Positions 28,854 to 37,996 of a DNA stretch of 64,000 nucleotides are shown here, one piece after another; the stretch's first letter is position 1, and each line of letters begins with the position of its first letter. The stretch is from Rhizobium sp. WSM4643 (GTDB taxonomy: Bacteria; Pseudomonadota; Alphaproteobacteria; Rhizobiales; Rhizobiaceae), in contig NZ_CP104040.1 of NCBI RefSeq assembly GCF_025152745.1, positions 4,183,501 to 4,247,500 on the forward strand. Direction: 5' to 3'. Under the pieces are notes generated by a model. The model was not told where the DNA came from. It saw nothing but the letters and a program-made list of their open reading frames with translations, and made no database searches. Position numbers and translations under genes: made by a program.

Positions 28854-28899
28854 GAGCATGATGCCGAAAACTGTCAGCGATTGCGGTGGCATCATGCTC
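28854..28899. repeat. Rhizobium palindromic repeat between SBP and permease genes
   Basis: Perfect 12-bp arms, GAGCATGATGCC (28854-28865) and its complement (28888-28899), around a 22-base loop. Placed between the binding-protein gene and its permeases, it could partly stop transcription or protect upstream mRNA, giving more binding protein than permease. Confidence 0.75.
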
Positions 28900-28975
28900 C
28901 AATTCTTTGCTTGAGAGGCGGACCCAGATTTCCGGGGCCACCCGGCCCAGATCATCCGGCTCCAAAGGACATGCG

Positions 28976-29644
28976 ATGAGATACAGCCTCGATTTCAATT
29001 GGCTTTGGGACGGAATGGGAGCCCTGGCTTATGGCGCAGGCACGACGCTTGCATTGACAGCCTCCACATCGGTCCTCGGGATCGTTCTCAGCGTTCTCGG
29101 CGCGGCTGCGCGCCGGGGACATTATCCGTGGTTGCGCAAGGTCGTCGGCCTCTATGTGGAAATCATGCGCAATACGCCGTTCCTGGTGCAGCTGTTCTTC
29201 ATCTTCTTTGGCCTGCCTAGTCTCGGCATTCGCCTCGATCCGGTCACTGCCGCCGTCCTTGCCATGACCCTCAACATGGCCGCCTACACGATCGAGGTGG
29301 TCGGGGCCGGGCTCGATGCCATACCGAGAGGCCAGAAGGAGGCGGCGCAGGCACTCGGCCTGAGGCCCCGGCTGGTGTTCTTCAAGATCATCCTGCCGCA
29401 AGCAGTCGCCATCATCTTTCCTGCACTGACGAGCCAGATCATCATCATGATGCTGGAATCGGCGGTGGTTTCGCAAATATCCGTCCGCGAACTGGCGCAG
29501 GAGGCCGATCTGCTTCAGTCGCGCACCTTCCGCTCCTTTGAGACCTATCTGGTGGCGACGTTGATCTACCTTTCGATGTCCGCCGCACTTCGCCGGCTCC
29601 TGGTCGCCGGGAAACGCCGTTTTCTGGGAGCCGGTCTGGCATGA
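28976..29644 (+). CDS. Amino-acid ABC transporter permease 1
   Basis: A 222-aa HisQ/HisM-type permease: several transmembrane helices with MRNTPFLVQLFFIFFGLP and the EAA loop GQKEAAQALGLRPRLVFFKIILPQA. ATG 28976 has AAGGAC upstream. Overlaps the next gene by an ATGA. Works with the neighbouring SBP and permease, but no ATPase gene follows. Confidence 0.9.
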   Translation: MRYSLDFNWLWDGMGALAYGAGTTLALTASTSVLGIVLSVLGAAARRGHYPWLRKVVGLYVEIMRNTPFLVQLFFIFFGLPSLGIRLDPVTAAVLAMTLNMAAYTIEVVGAGLDAIPRGQKEAAQALGLRPRLVFFKIILPQAVAIIFPALTSQIIIMMLESAVVSQISVRELAQEADLLQSRTFRSFETYLVATLIYLSMSAALRRLLVAGKRRFLGAGLA

Positions 29645-30288
29645 TTGAGTTCACCTTCTGGGACATTCTGCGCAATCTTGCCTTCGCGACACGCTGGACC
29701 CTTATGCTTTCGCTCGCAGCCTTTGCCGGCGGCGCCATCTTTGGCCTGGCGATCCTGTCTGCACGGATATCGAAAACACGCTGGCCGCGCAGCTTCGCGT
29801 CCGGCTACATAGCCCTGTTTCAGGGAACGCCGCTCCTCATGCAGCTCTTTCTGATGTTCTTCGGCCTGCCGATGCTCGGTTTCCGGATCGAGTCATGGAC
29901 CGCCGCCGTTTGCGGCCTGACGTTCTATGCCAGCGCTTATCTTGCGGAAATCTGGCGGAGCGGCGTCGAGGCGGTGCCGCGCGGGCAATGGGACGCCGCG
30001 GCCAGCCTGGGCTTGCATCGTCTCCTCGAACTTCGCCTTGTCATCCTGCCGCAGGCTTTCCGGATCACGCGCGCGCCGACGGTCGGGTTCTTGGTCCAGT
30101 TGATCAAGAGCACCGCACTGGCCTCGATCCTCGGCTTCGACGAACTGCTGAAAACCGCAAACGCCATCAACAACGCGACCTTCGAACCTTTCAAGGTCTA
30201 CGGTCTCGTCGCAGTGATCTTCTTCGCCCTGTGCTATCCGCTGACGCAATACGCCAGAATTCTGGAGAAGAAAGCGGCGTTTGGCTGA
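29641..30288 (+). CDS. Amino-acid ABC transporter permease 2
   Basis: A 215-aa HisM/GlnP-type permease with FQGTPLLMQLFLMFFGLPML and the loop GQWDAAASLGLHRLLELRLVILPQAF. Start overlaps the stop of permease 1 (ATGA), so the two are translated together. The next gene, 141 bases on, is an ornithine cyclodeaminase-like gene, so the expected ATP-binding subunit is missing here. Confidence 0.9.
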   Translation: MIEFTFWDILRNLAFATRWTLMLSLAAFAGGAIFGLAILSARISKTRWPRSFASGYIALFQGTPLLMQLFLMFFGLPMLGFRIESWTAAVCGLTFYASAYLAEIWRSGVEAVPRGQWDAAASLGLHRLLELRLVILPQAFRITRAPTVGFLVQLIKSTALASILGFDELLKTANAINNATFEPFKVYGLVAVIFFALCYPLTQYARILEKKAAFG

Positions 30289-30429
30289 GTGGTGTTCAGT
30301 GCTCTGCATTCCCCAAAAGGCCGGTGCCGGTTGAAAAGCCGGTGCGCCGCGCGGCGGCGACGCGGCTCTCGTTCAATCACACAGAACTCGCCTTATCCCG
30401 CCGTTAGAACTTCCTGAGAGATCGCTTCA

Positions 30430-31401
30430 ATGACCGACACACAAATCCGTATTCTCGATGCCCGCACAACGGGCGAGCTTCTGCCTTTCGGCGGGCTGGT
30501 CGCGACCTTGCGGCAAGCATTTGCCGAAGGCTGTGTCGTGCCGGTACGGCATCACCACACGATAGCCAACAGCGGCGAGCCGGATGCGACGCTGCTTCTG
30601 ATGCCGGCCTGGCATGAAACGCACCGGTCGGACCGCTACCTTGGCATCAAGATCGTCACCGTCTTTCCCGGCAACACGGTGCGCGGCATTCCCGGTTTGA
30701 CCTCGACTTACATGCTCTACGATGGCCGGACCGGGATGCAGCTTGCGCTACTTGACGGAAACACCATCACCACGCGCCGCACGGTAGCGGCATCGGCCCT
30801 TGCCGCGGATTATCTTGCCCGAAAGGACGCAAGCCGTCTGCTGGTAATCGGCGCAGGCCGCGTCGCGAGCCTCATACCTGATGCCTATCGCGCTGTCCGG
30901 CCGATCGCACATGTCGATATCTGGGATATCGATCCCGCCAGCGCCGAACGGCTGGCGCAGAGCCTCCGGCAACAAGGACTCAAGGCCGCTGCCGTCACGG
31001 ATCTGGAAGCAGCAGTGCGGCAAGCCGATATCGTCAGCGCGGCGACGCTGGCGACCGCGCCGCTTATCCGCGGCGAATGGCTGCGGCCGGGCACCCATGT
31101 CGATCTGATCGGCGGCTTCACCCCGGCGATGCGCGAGGCCGATGACGAGGCGCTTCGGCGCTCCTCGGTCTATATCGACACGCACGAAGCCCTTCACGAA
31201 GCGGGCGATCTGGTCCAGCCGATCAGGGCCGGCGTCATTGCTGCAGATGCGGTGCGTGCGACACTTGACGAATTGTGTCGTCGGGATAGTCCAGCCCGGG
31301 CGTCCAACGATGAGATCACTCTCTATAAGGCCGTCGGAACGGCATTGGCTGATCTTGCCGCCGCAACGATGGTGTATGAGGCCGCCTTGATCGCCGGCTG
31401 A
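30430..31401 (+). CDS. Ornithine cyclodeaminase / mu-crystallin family enzyme
   Basis: A 323-aa NAD(P)-dependent enzyme of the OCD/mu-crystallin family. Ornithine cyclodeaminase turns ornithine into proline and ammonia; other members are ketimine reductases or alanine dehydrogenases. Substrate-site GMQLALLDGNTITTRRTVAASALAA (arginine pair), Rossmann motif LVIGAGRVAS and DIVSAATLATAPLI. Full length. Position after importers and a ureohydrolase suggests it finishes degradation of an arginine- or ornithine-type compound; the exact reaction is inferred. Confidence 0.85.
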   Translation: MTDTQIRILDARTTGELLPFGGLVATLRQAFAEGCVVPVRHHHTIANSGEPDATLLLMPAWHETHRSDRYLGIKIVTVFPGNTVRGIPGLTSTYMLYDGRTGMQLALLDGNTITTRRTVAASALAADYLARKDASRLLVIGAGRVASLIPDAYRAVRPIAHVDIWDIDPASAERLAQSLRQQGLKAAAVTDLEAAVRQADIVSAATLATAPLIRGEWLRPGTHVDLIGGFTPAMREADDEALRRSSVYIDTHEALHEAGDLVQPIRAGVIAADAVRATLDELCRRDSPARASNDEITLYKAVGTALADLAAATMVYEAALIAG

Positions 31402-31454
31402 CGTCTTTTGGTCCGGGCGATCGCGAATGATCGAATCCTGAATGTCGATCGGAC

Positions 31455-32102
31455 TTAGGGAGTGAACCGCCACACTGTCGTCTTCTTGATTTCGCTGTCC
31501 TCCAGCGCCCGAGTTACCGGCACCTCATAAACCGCGCAGAATTCCAACCGATCCCGCGGCAGGTAACTGCGTCCGGGGTCTCCGACCAGCACCCGATCGC
31601 CGTCGGCTGCCAGCTTGGCGAACCAGGGAACGAGCGCATCGGCGAAAGCGCGATCGTAGAAGACGTCGCCGGCAAGTACGATATCCGCATCGACAGCCCG
31701 CCCGATCAGATCGGCGCCAGTAAATCCGAGCGAGACGCGATTGGCCTCGGCATTCAACCGGACTGCCGCCTCCGCCCAGGGATCGATATCGCTAGCCATG
31801 ACCTCCCGGGCACCGGCCATCACAGCCGCGATGCCGACAAGGCCGGAACCGCTGGCGAAATCCAGCACCCGCTTGCCGCGCACGGTCTCGGGATGATCGA
31901 GAACGTAGCGTGCCAGTGCCTGGCCGCCCGCCCAGGCAAAAGCCCAGAACGGCGGCGGCAGGCCGATCGCTTCCAGCTCTTCCTCCGTCTTCAACCAGAG
32001 CTCATGCGCCTCGCTCGCCAGATAGAGCGAAATCTCCGGCACATGCGGCGGCGGCGTCAGGCTGGTATTGGCGCGGATGAAAGCTTGCGGATCGGTCTTC
32101 AA
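31455..32102 (-). CDS. METTL20-like protein lysine methyltransferase
   Basis: A 215-aa class I SAM-dependent methyltransferase of the ETF-beta lysine methyltransferase (METTL20) type. SAM motif I VLDFASGSGLVGIAAV, acidic loop SDIDPWAE and the post-II DVFY-type motif AGDVFYDR. The family start LPPPFWAFAWAGGQALARYVL is clear. An Agrobacterium homologue was reported to methylate ETF-beta and ribosomal protein L7/L12. Start: TTG 32102 overlaps the EVE stop (TTGA); the longer open frame to 32288 is the shadow of the EVE gene. Last gene of the tsaD operon. Confidence 0.8.
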   Translation of the reverse strand: MKTDPQAFIRANTSLTPPPHVPEISLYLASEAHELWLKTEEELEAIGLPPPFWAFAWAGGQALARYVLDHPETVRGKRVLDFASGSGLVGIAAVMAGAREVMASDIDPWAEAAVRLNAEANRVSLGFTGADLIGRAVDADIVLAGDVFYDRAFADALVPWFAKLAADGDRVLVGDPGRSYLPRDRLEFCAVYEVPVTRALEDSEIKKTTVWRFTP

Positions 32103-32530
32103 CGCGGCGGATTGTCCAGCCCGCCCATCCGGCAGACTTCGAGATATTCTTCCTCGGTGACCGGCTGCACCGAAAGCCGCATCGAGGTGACGAGCGCCAT
32201 CTTGGCGAGCTTCTCGCTCGCCTTGACGTCCTTCAACGTCACCGGCTTCGGCACGTCCATGACGGCGCGGATATCGACGCAATCCCACTTCGGATCGCCC
32301 TTGGCGGAAGAATCGGGATGCGACAGGGCGCAGACTTCGACGATGCCGACGATCTCCAGCCCGTCATTGGAATGATAGAAGAACCCTTTGTCGCCGATCT
32401 GCATCGCCCGCATATTGTTGCGCGCCAGATAGTTGCGGACGCCGGTCCATTCCGTGCCTTTTTCGCCGGCAGCCTTCTGCTGCTCCCAGGACCAGGAGGC
32501 GGGTTCGGATTTATAGAGCCAGTGCGCCAT
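32099..32530 (-). CDS. EVE domain protein (modified-base reader-like)
   Basis: A 143-aa EVE/PUA-like protein. EVE domains bind modified bases in DNA or RNA. Signature WLYKSEPASWSWEQQ, GTEWTGVRNYLARNNMR, KGFFYHSNDGLEIVGIVEV and the SMRLSVQPVTEEEY end. Housekeeping copies like this are widespread in proteobacteria. Start ATG 32530 is one base after the yciI stop; the longer frame to 32629 overlaps yciI. Downstream of tsaD in one operon, so a link with RNA modification is plausible but unproven. Confidence 0.88.
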   Translation of the reverse strand: MAHWLYKSEPASWSWEQQKAAGEKGTEWTGVRNYLARNNMRAMQIGDKGFFYHSNDGLEIVGIVEVCALSHPDSSAKGDPKWDCVDIRAVMDVPKPVTLKDVKASEKLAKMALVTSMRLSVQPVTEEEYLEVCRMGGLDNPPR

Positions 32531-32531
32531 G

Positions 32532-32825
32532 TCACGCCTCCGGTTTGTTGAAGACCCAGTTGTAGGCCTTGACGTCGACGCTTTCGAATAGTCCGGCTTT
32601 GGCGTAAGGGTCGGCATCGGCAAGCGCACGCGCCGCCTCTTTCGATTCCGCTTCGACGACGATCAGGCTGCCGCAGGGCTTGCCGTCGTCATCGAGAAAC
32701 GGGCCGGCGATCTTCAGCGTGCCCTCGGCATTCAGCTTGTTCAGATGTTCGATATGCGTCGGGCGCGTATCCATGCGCACGTTCAGATGTCCCGGTTTGT
32801 CCTTGCAGAGAAGGGCGAAAAGCAT
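32532..32825 (-). CDS. YciI-like protein
   Basis: A 97-aa YCII-domain protein: CKDKPGHLNVRMDTRPTHIEHLN with the family His, GPFLDDDGKPCGSLIVVEAESKEAARALADADPYAKAGLF. E. coli YciI shows weak hydrolase-like behaviour, but the biological role of the family is unclear. It lies nine bases after gpsA and one base before the EVE gene, in the tsaD operon. This is the second YCII protein of the window; the first (6997-7305) is of a different subgroup. Confidence 0.88.
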   Translation of the reverse strand: MLFALLCKDKPGHLNVRMDTRPTHIEHLNKLNAEGTLKIAGPFLDDDGKPCGSLIVVEAESKEAARALADADPYAKAGLFESVDVKAYNWVFNKPEA

Positions 32826-32834
32826 GTCTGTCTC

Positions 32835-33818
32835 CTATTCGGTGGTGATCGGACGCGTCATCAGTTGCTCTATCGCCTCTGATATATCGAGCCTGCCGTC
32901 GATGATGGCGGAAACGGCATCGGTGATCGGCATGCTGACCTTCAATTCCGCCGCAAGCCGCGAGGCAACGGAGGCAGCAAACGCGCCTTCCACCAGCGCG
33001 CCATGCAGCGGATCGGTCTTTTCGCCGCGCCCGAGTGCGATGCCGAAGCGCAGGTTTCGCGATTGATGGCTCGTCGCCGTCAGCACCAGATCGCCGAGGC
33101 CGGAAAGCCCGCGCACCGTATCCGCCTGCCCGCCCTTGGCGACGACGAAACGCGACATTTCCGCAAGCCCGCGCGCAATCAGCGCCGCACGGGCGGAATC
33201 GCCGATGCCGCGGCCTTCGACAATGCCGCAGGCGATCGCCAGCACATTCTTCAGCGCGCCGCCAAGCTGCACGCCGATCCGGTCGTTGGAAGCGTAGAGC
33301 CGGAAGGTCCTGCCCGATATGGCCTGAGCGAGGCGCTCCGCGGTCTCCATGTCGGCTGCCGCAATCGCCATCGCCGTCGGCAAGCCTTTCGCGATATCGG
33401 CGGCAAAACCGGGACCGGAGAGCACCGCGACGGAATGATCCGGCAGTTCCCGTTCCAGCATGTCGGTCAAAAGATTGCCCGTCGCCCGCTCGATGCCCTT
33501 GGCGCAGGTAACAATCACGGCATCCTTGGAAAGATAAGGTCCGTATTGCCGTGCCGCATCGGCCTGCGCCTGCGACGGCATCGCAAAAAGCACGATGGAG
33601 GCACCAGTGATTGCATCCGCCTCGGCGGAAAATTCCAGCGTATCGGGCAGGAGAATGCCGGGCAGCGCCGCATCATGCAGCCGTTCGGCCTTCAGATCGG
33701 CAATCAGTGACGGATCGCGCCCGACGAGTGTCACGGCGCTGCGGCCGGCAAGGGCGATGACGGCCGCAAGCGCCGTGCCGAAAGCCCCCGATCCGACGAC
33801 GGCGATGTTTTCGCTCAT
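32835..33818 (-). CDS. gpsA: Glycerol-3-phosphate dehydrogenase [NAD(P)+]
   Basis: A 327-aa enzyme that reduces dihydroxyacetone phosphate to sn-glycerol-3-phosphate for phospholipid synthesis. Nucleotide motif [31 protein letters not shown], the catalytic Lys in [15 protein letters not shown] and [17 protein letters not shown] 33818 overlaps the tsaD stop (ATGA). The longer frame to 34208 is the shadow of tsaD. Full length. Confidence 0.96.
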   Translation of the reverse strand: MSENIAVVGSGAFGTALAAVIALAGRSAVTLVGRDPSLIADLKAERLHDAALPGILLPDTLEFSAEADAITGASIVLFAMPSQAQADAARQYGPYLSKDAVIVTCAKGIERATGNLLTDMLERELPDHSVAVLSGPGFAADIAKGLPTAMAIAAADMETAERLAQAISGRTFRLYASNDRIGVQLGGALKNVLAIACGIVEGRGIGDSARAALIARGLAEMSRFVVAKGGQADTVRGLSGLGDLVLTATSHQSRNLRFGIALGRGEKTDPLHGALVEGAFAASVASRLAAELKVSMPITDAVSAIIDGRLDISEAIEQLMTRPITTE

Positions 33819-34936
33819 GCCTTGGCCCCTCGTTTTCCGAAACCGATCAGCGTTTCCGCATTGGAATCGAGCGGCCAGCGCGAGCGCGGCTGGACGTCGA
33901 GCGTATCCGGCGCGGCGCCGGTCGCCATCCGCTCCAGTCCCGCCCAGGCGATCATCACGGCATTGTCGGTGCAGAGGTGCAGCGGCGGCGCAATGAAGCG
34001 GAAACCGTTCTTGTCGCACAGCGCCTGCAGCGTGCCGCGCAGTTCGAGATTGGCGGCGACACCGCCGGCAACGACCAGCGCCGGCTTTTCGCCAGTCGCT
34101 GGGCCAGGCGCTGGGAATGTCGCAGGAAATTCGGTCTTGAACCGCTGCAGGCCACGGCCGATGCGGTCTTTCAGCGTCCGCGAAACCGCCTTCTGGAACG
34201 AGGCGCAAATGTCAGCCACATCCTGATCGCTGAGCGGCGCGATATCCTGCGCCGCCTGCCGCACCGCCGTCTTCAGGCCGGAGAAGGAAAAATCGAGCCG
34301 TGCCTCGCCGACCAGCGGCCGCGGAAAGTCGAAGCGACCGGGATTGCCGTCCCGCGCCATCCGCTCCACCGCCGGGCCGCCGGGATAGGGCAGGCCGAGC
34401 AGCTTTGCCGTCTTGTCGAAGGCTTCGCCCAGCGCATCGTCGATCGTCGTGCCCCAGCGCTCGTACTGCCCGACGCCACGCACCAGGATCAGCTGGGTAT
34501 GACCGCCGGAGACGAGCAGCATCAGATAGGGAAAGGAAAGCCCGTCCGTCAGCCGCGCCGTCAGCGCATGGCCTTCGAGATGGTTGATCGCATAGAGCGG
34601 CTTGCCGGCGGCTCTGGCGATCGCCTTGCCGGTCATCAACCCCACCAGCAGCCCGCCGATCAGCCCCGGCCCCGACGTGGCGGCGATGGCGTCGACATCG
34701 TTGAGCGACACATTGGCGCGCTTCAGCGCCTCCTCGATCAGCTCGTCCAGTGCCTCGACATGGGCGCGGGCGGCGATCTCAGGCACCACGCCGCCATAGG
34801 CGCTATGCTCGTCGAGTTGGGAAAGCACGACATCCGACAGCACGTTGGAATGCCCCTCCGCATCGCGCTCGACGACCGCCGCGGCGGTCTCGTCGCAGCT
34901 CGTTTCGATGCCAAGGATGCGCAGAAAGGGAACCAT
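33815..34936 (-). CDS. tsaD: tRNA N6-adenosine threonylcarbamoyltransferase
   Basis: A 373-aa essential enzyme that transfers threonylcarbamoyl to A37 of ANN-decoding tRNAs together with TsaB and TsaE. ASKHA motifs [17 protein letters not shown] and [12 protein letters not shown], the metal-binding [14 protein letters not shown] and [13 protein letters not shown]. Start ATG 34936. Operon head: tsaD, gpsA, yciI, EVE, methyltransferase, with successive overlaps. Divergent from hemC, 72 bases away. Confidence 0.96.
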   Translation of the reverse strand: MVPFLRILGIETSCDETAAAVVERDAEGHSNVLSDVVLSQLDEHSAYGGVVPEIAARAHVEALDELIEEALKRANVSLNDVDAIAATSGPGLIGGLLVGLMTGKAIARAAGKPLYAINHLEGHALTARLTDGLSFPYLMLLVSGGHTQLILVRGVGQYERWGTTIDDALGEAFDKTAKLLGLPYPGGPAVERMARDGNPGRFDFPRPLVGEARLDFSFSGLKTAVRQAAQDIAPLSDQDVADICASFQKAVSRTLKDRIGRGLQRFKTEFPATFPAPGPATGEKPALVVAGGVAANLELRGTLQALCDKNGFRFIAPPLHLCTDNAVMIAWAGLERMATGAAPDTLDVQPRSRWPLDSNAETLIGFGKRGAKA

Positions 34937-35008
34937 AAGGCCTGTTCGTTGATTGCGATGGGATGGAAACCCGTTTACGAGAACTCCGGTAACAACGGAA
35001 TAGAGCCG

Positions 35009-35938
35009 ATGCAAACAAAACCTTTCCGGATCGGCACGCGCGGCAGCCCGCTGGCGCTTGCCCAGGCGCATGAGGCCCGCGACAGGCTGATGGCGGCGCA
35101 TCATCTGCCCGAGGACATGTTCGAGATCGTCGTTCTCTCGACCAAGGGCGACCGCATCACCGACCGGTCGCTGGCCGAGATCGGCGGCAAGGGCCTGTTC
35201 ACCGAAGAGCTTGAACAGAAGCTTGCCGCCGGCGACCTCGATTTCGCCGTGCATTCCACCAAGGACATGGCGACGAAGCTGCCCGAAGGGCTTTATCTCT
35301 CCGCCTACCTGCCGCGTGAAGATATCCGCGACGCCGTCATCGGCCGCACCGCGCGCAAACTGATCGACCTGCCGCATGGCGCAACCGTCGGCTCTTCCTC
35401 GCTCCGCCGGCAGGCGCTGATCCGTCGCATGCGGCCGGATATCAACGTCGTCACCTTCCGCGGCCTCGTCGAAACGCGCCTGCGCAAGCTCGAGGAGGGC
35501 GAGGTCGATGCGACCCTGCTGGCGCTTGCCGGCCTGAAACGCCTCGGCAAGGTCGATGTGCTGACCGATATCCTCGATCCCGACACCTTCCCGCCAGCGC
35601 CGGCGCAGGGAGCGATCTGCATCGAAAGCCGCATCGGCGATTCCAGGATCGACGATCTGCTGGCGCCGGTCAACGATGCCACGACCTTCGACACCGTCTC
35701 CTGCGAACGCGCCTTCCTCGCCGCACTCGACGGCTCCTGCCGCACGCCGATCGGCGGTTATGCCGTCTGCGAAGGCGACCTGATCCGGTTCTCCGGCCTC
35801 ATCATCACTCCCGACGGCCGCAGCCAGCATGCGGTGACGACGGACGGCCACCGCCGCGATGCGGCAGCGCTCGGCACCCGCGCCGGCCAGGACGTGCGCG
35901 CAAGGGCCGGCAGCGCCTTTTTCGACGACTGGCACTGA
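35009..35938 (+). CDS. hemC: Hydroxymethylbilane synthase (porphobilinogen deaminase)
   Basis: A 309-aa enzyme that joins four porphobilinogens into hydroxymethylbilane. Start [14 protein letters not shown], catalytic region [13 protein letters not shown] with [19 protein letters not shown], and the dipyrromethane-cofactor Cys in [14 protein letters not shown] 35009 gives [12 protein letters not shown]; the very long upstream frame is antisense to tsaD. Followed by hemD seven bases on. Confidence 0.96.
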   Translation: MQTKPFRIGTRGSPLALAQAHEARDRLMAAHHLPEDMFEIVVLSTKGDRITDRSLAEIGGKGLFTEELEQKLAAGDLDFAVHSTKDMATKLPEGLYLSAYLPREDIRDAVIGRTARKLIDLPHGATVGSSSLRRQALIRRMRPDINVVTFRGLVETRLRKLEEGEVDATLLALAGLKRLGKVDVLTDILDPDTFPPAPAQGAICIESRIGDSRIDDLLAPVNDATTFDTVSCERAFLAALDGSCRTPIGGYAVCEGDLIRFSGLIITPDGRSQHAVTTDGHRRDAAALGTRAGQDVRARAGSAFFDDWH

Positions 35939-35945
35939 CGCGGCC

Positions 35946-36653
35946 ATGCGTGTGCTCGTCACCCGCCCCGCGCACTCGGCGACTAGAACCGCACAACGAT
36001 TACGCGATTTGGGCCACGAGCCCTTGCTGCTGCCGCTGCGTCAGCCGCTGCACGACAGCGCTGCTGCCGCAGCCGCGCTTGCAGCCACCAGGGGCGCAAT
36101 CGCGGTGACGAGCGCCGAAGCCATCAGGGTCCTCTCCGCACTCGGCGAAAAACTTCGTCCGCATCTCGCCCGCCCGCTTTTTGCGGTCGGCAAAACGACG
36201 GCGGAAGAGGCACGCAGCCTCGGCTTCCGATCCGTCGCTTCATCCCAGGGCAACGGCCGCGATCTCGCCGATCTCATCGTGGCGGAGAATTCGGGCACGC
36301 TGCTCTACCTCGCTGGCACCCCGCGCGCCGAGACTTTTGAAGGAAGATTGCGCGAACTCGGCATCCATTTTTCCGTCACTGAATGCTACCGTATGCAACC
36401 GGCCGTCCCCGATCCCACCGAGATCGGCGCTATCTTCGCTAGCGGTTACCCGGACGCCATCCTCTTCTATTCCCGCCAGACGGCAGAGGATTTCTTTCGC
36501 GTGCCGGAACTACGATCAGCCATGCCGAAACACAGTGGAATCCGCCTTCTCTGTCTCAGCGAAGCGGTGGCGCAAGCCATACCGGCGGCTCTGAAAAAAG
36601 CCGTAACGATTTCACCGATGACGGATGAGAAAAGCCTTTTGTCGCTGCTTTGA
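35946..36653 (+). CDS. hemD: Uroporphyrinogen-III synthase
   Basis: A 235-aa enzyme that closes and inverts ring D of hydroxymethylbilane. HemD proteins diverge strongly; support is [70 protein letters not shown] and [11 protein letters not shown]. It follows hemC by seven bases and precedes the mic60-like gene, the usual alphaproteobacterial order. Confidence 0.9.
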   Translation: MRVLVTRPAHSATRTAQRLRDLGHEPLLLPLRQPLHDSAAAAAALAATRGAIAVTSAEAIRVLSALGEKLRPHLARPLFAVGKTTAEEARSLGFRSVASSQGNGRDLADLIVAENSGTLLYLAGTPRAETFEGRLRELGIHFSVTECYRMQPAVPDPTEIGAIFASGYPDAILFYSRQTAEDFFRVPELRSAMPKHSGIRLLCLSEAVAQAIPAALKKAVTISPMTDEKSLLSLL

Positions 36654-36741
36654 GGCTCTAACCACCCAAATTTGATCTAACCTCTTCCCTTAACTGGCAT
36701 CACTGTCTAGTTTCGTTGCAATGCAGGATAAAGAGGACCTC

Positions 36742-37992
36742 ATGGTATCGGGAAACCCGCCACGCCATTCGAAGAGCGCCGACGAGCCGGTCACGATCGA
36801 CCTCGATTCACAGGAATTCGCCTCTGCAGCCGATACCGAAAAACCGGTGGACGATGATGCTGGCGAGGCCGACGGCACCGCCGCCGCGGATGAGGGCCTG
36901 CCGCCCGAAACCGAGACTGCGTCGCATGCCGAAGATGACGAGAAGCCTGTGATGGATGCGCCGGAGGAGGAACCGGCAGCTCCAGAACCTTCCTTCACCC
37001 CTCCTCCCGAACAGCCTGCGCCGAAGAGCGTCGGCACCTCCGGCCTCATTGCCGCCGGCATCGTTGGCGGCCTCGTGGCGCTGCTTGGCGCCGGCGCCAT
37101 CCAGTATGCCGGTTACCTCCCTGGCTCGTCTGCGCCACAGACGACATCGCCGGAGACGGCCGATCTTGCCGGCCAGATCGACGGCCTGAAACAGACCGTC
37201 GCCAATCTTGCCGCCAATCCGGCGAGCGCGGATAACGGCGAGCTTGCGAAACGCGTTGCTGCGCTGGAAGCGACTGCCAAGGCCCCCGCAGCCGGTGCGC
37301 CGGCCGATGCTGCCAATGTCGAGGCACTCAACCGGAAGATTGCGGAACTGACCGGTCAGGTCGACCAGCTACGCTCGACACTTGCCCAGTCATCCGAGCA
37401 GCAGACGACGAACGGCGCCGATATCACCAAGCGCCTGGAAGAGGCCGAAAAGAAGCTGAACGAGCCGCGAGAGGATGTCGCCGTTGCCCGGGCGATCGCG
37501 GCTGCCGCCCTGAAGGCGGCGATCGATCGCGGTGGCCCGTTCCTGGCCGAACTCGACACCTTCGCCGGCGTCGCACCCGACGATCCAGCCGTCGCCGACC
37601 TTAGAACCTTTGCCGAGACCGGCATTCCCTCACGCACCGAGCTGGTGCGCGAGGTTCCCGATGTCGCCACCGCGATCGTTGAAGCCGTCAACCAGCCGGA
37701 CCCGAACCAGAGCTGGTCGGATCGGCTGATGTCGAGCGCCAAGTCGCTGGTGAGCGTCCGCCCCGTCGGCAACATCGAGGGCGAAAGCGTCGAAGCCATT
37801 GCCGCCCGCATGGAGGAGAAGGTGAAGAGCGGCGACCTGCCAGGCGCCTCCGCCGAATGGAACAGCCTGCCCGCTTCCGGCAAGCAGGCGTCCGCCGCCT
37901 TCAAGCAATCGCTCGAAGCGCGCATCCGCGTCGAGGAACTGGTTGGCGGGGCGCTGTCGAAAGCGGTTTCCGGCACCGGCAAGGAAGGATAA
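36742..37992 (+). CDS. Alphaproteobacterial Mic60/mitofilin homologue
   Basis: A 416-aa inner-membrane protein. An acidic, low-complexity cytoplasmic N terminus is followed by one transmembrane segment (GLIAAGIVGGLVALLGAGAI), coiled-coil heptads (about residues 130-240 with ETADLAGQIDGLKQT and LNRKIAELTGQVDQLRSTL) and a C-terminal mitofilin signature region (SARPVGNIEGES, KVKSGDLPGASAEWNSLP). The bacterial ancestors of Mic60 lie in this position beside hemY and shape intracytoplasmic or crista membranes. ATG 36742 has AGAGGA upstream; an ATG at 36721 is in frame. Confidence 0.85.
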   Translation: MVSGNPPRHSKSADEPVTIDLDSQEFASAADTEKPVDDDAGEADGTAAADEGLPPETETASHAEDDEKPVMDAPEEEPAAPEPSFTPPPEQPAPKSVGTSGLIAAGIVGGLVALLGAGAIQYAGYLPGSSAPQTTSPETADLAGQIDGLKQTVANLAANPASADNGELAKRVAALEATAKAPAAGAPADAANVEALNRKIAELTGQVDQLRSTLAQSSEQQTTNGADITKRLEEAEKKLNEPREDVAVARAIAAAALKAAIDRGGPFLAELDTFAGVAPDDPAVADLRTFAETGIPSRTELVREVPDVATAIVEAVNQPDPNQSWSDRLMSSAKSLVSVRPVGNIEGESVEAIAARMEEKVKSGDLPGASAEWNSLPASGKQASAAFKQSLEARIRVEELVGGALSKAVSGTGKEG

Positions 37993-37996
37993 GACC

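Noticed and set aside
33977..35008. Long N-terminal extension of hemC
   Set aside because: The extension is antisense to tsaD; the family start of HemC is at 35009.
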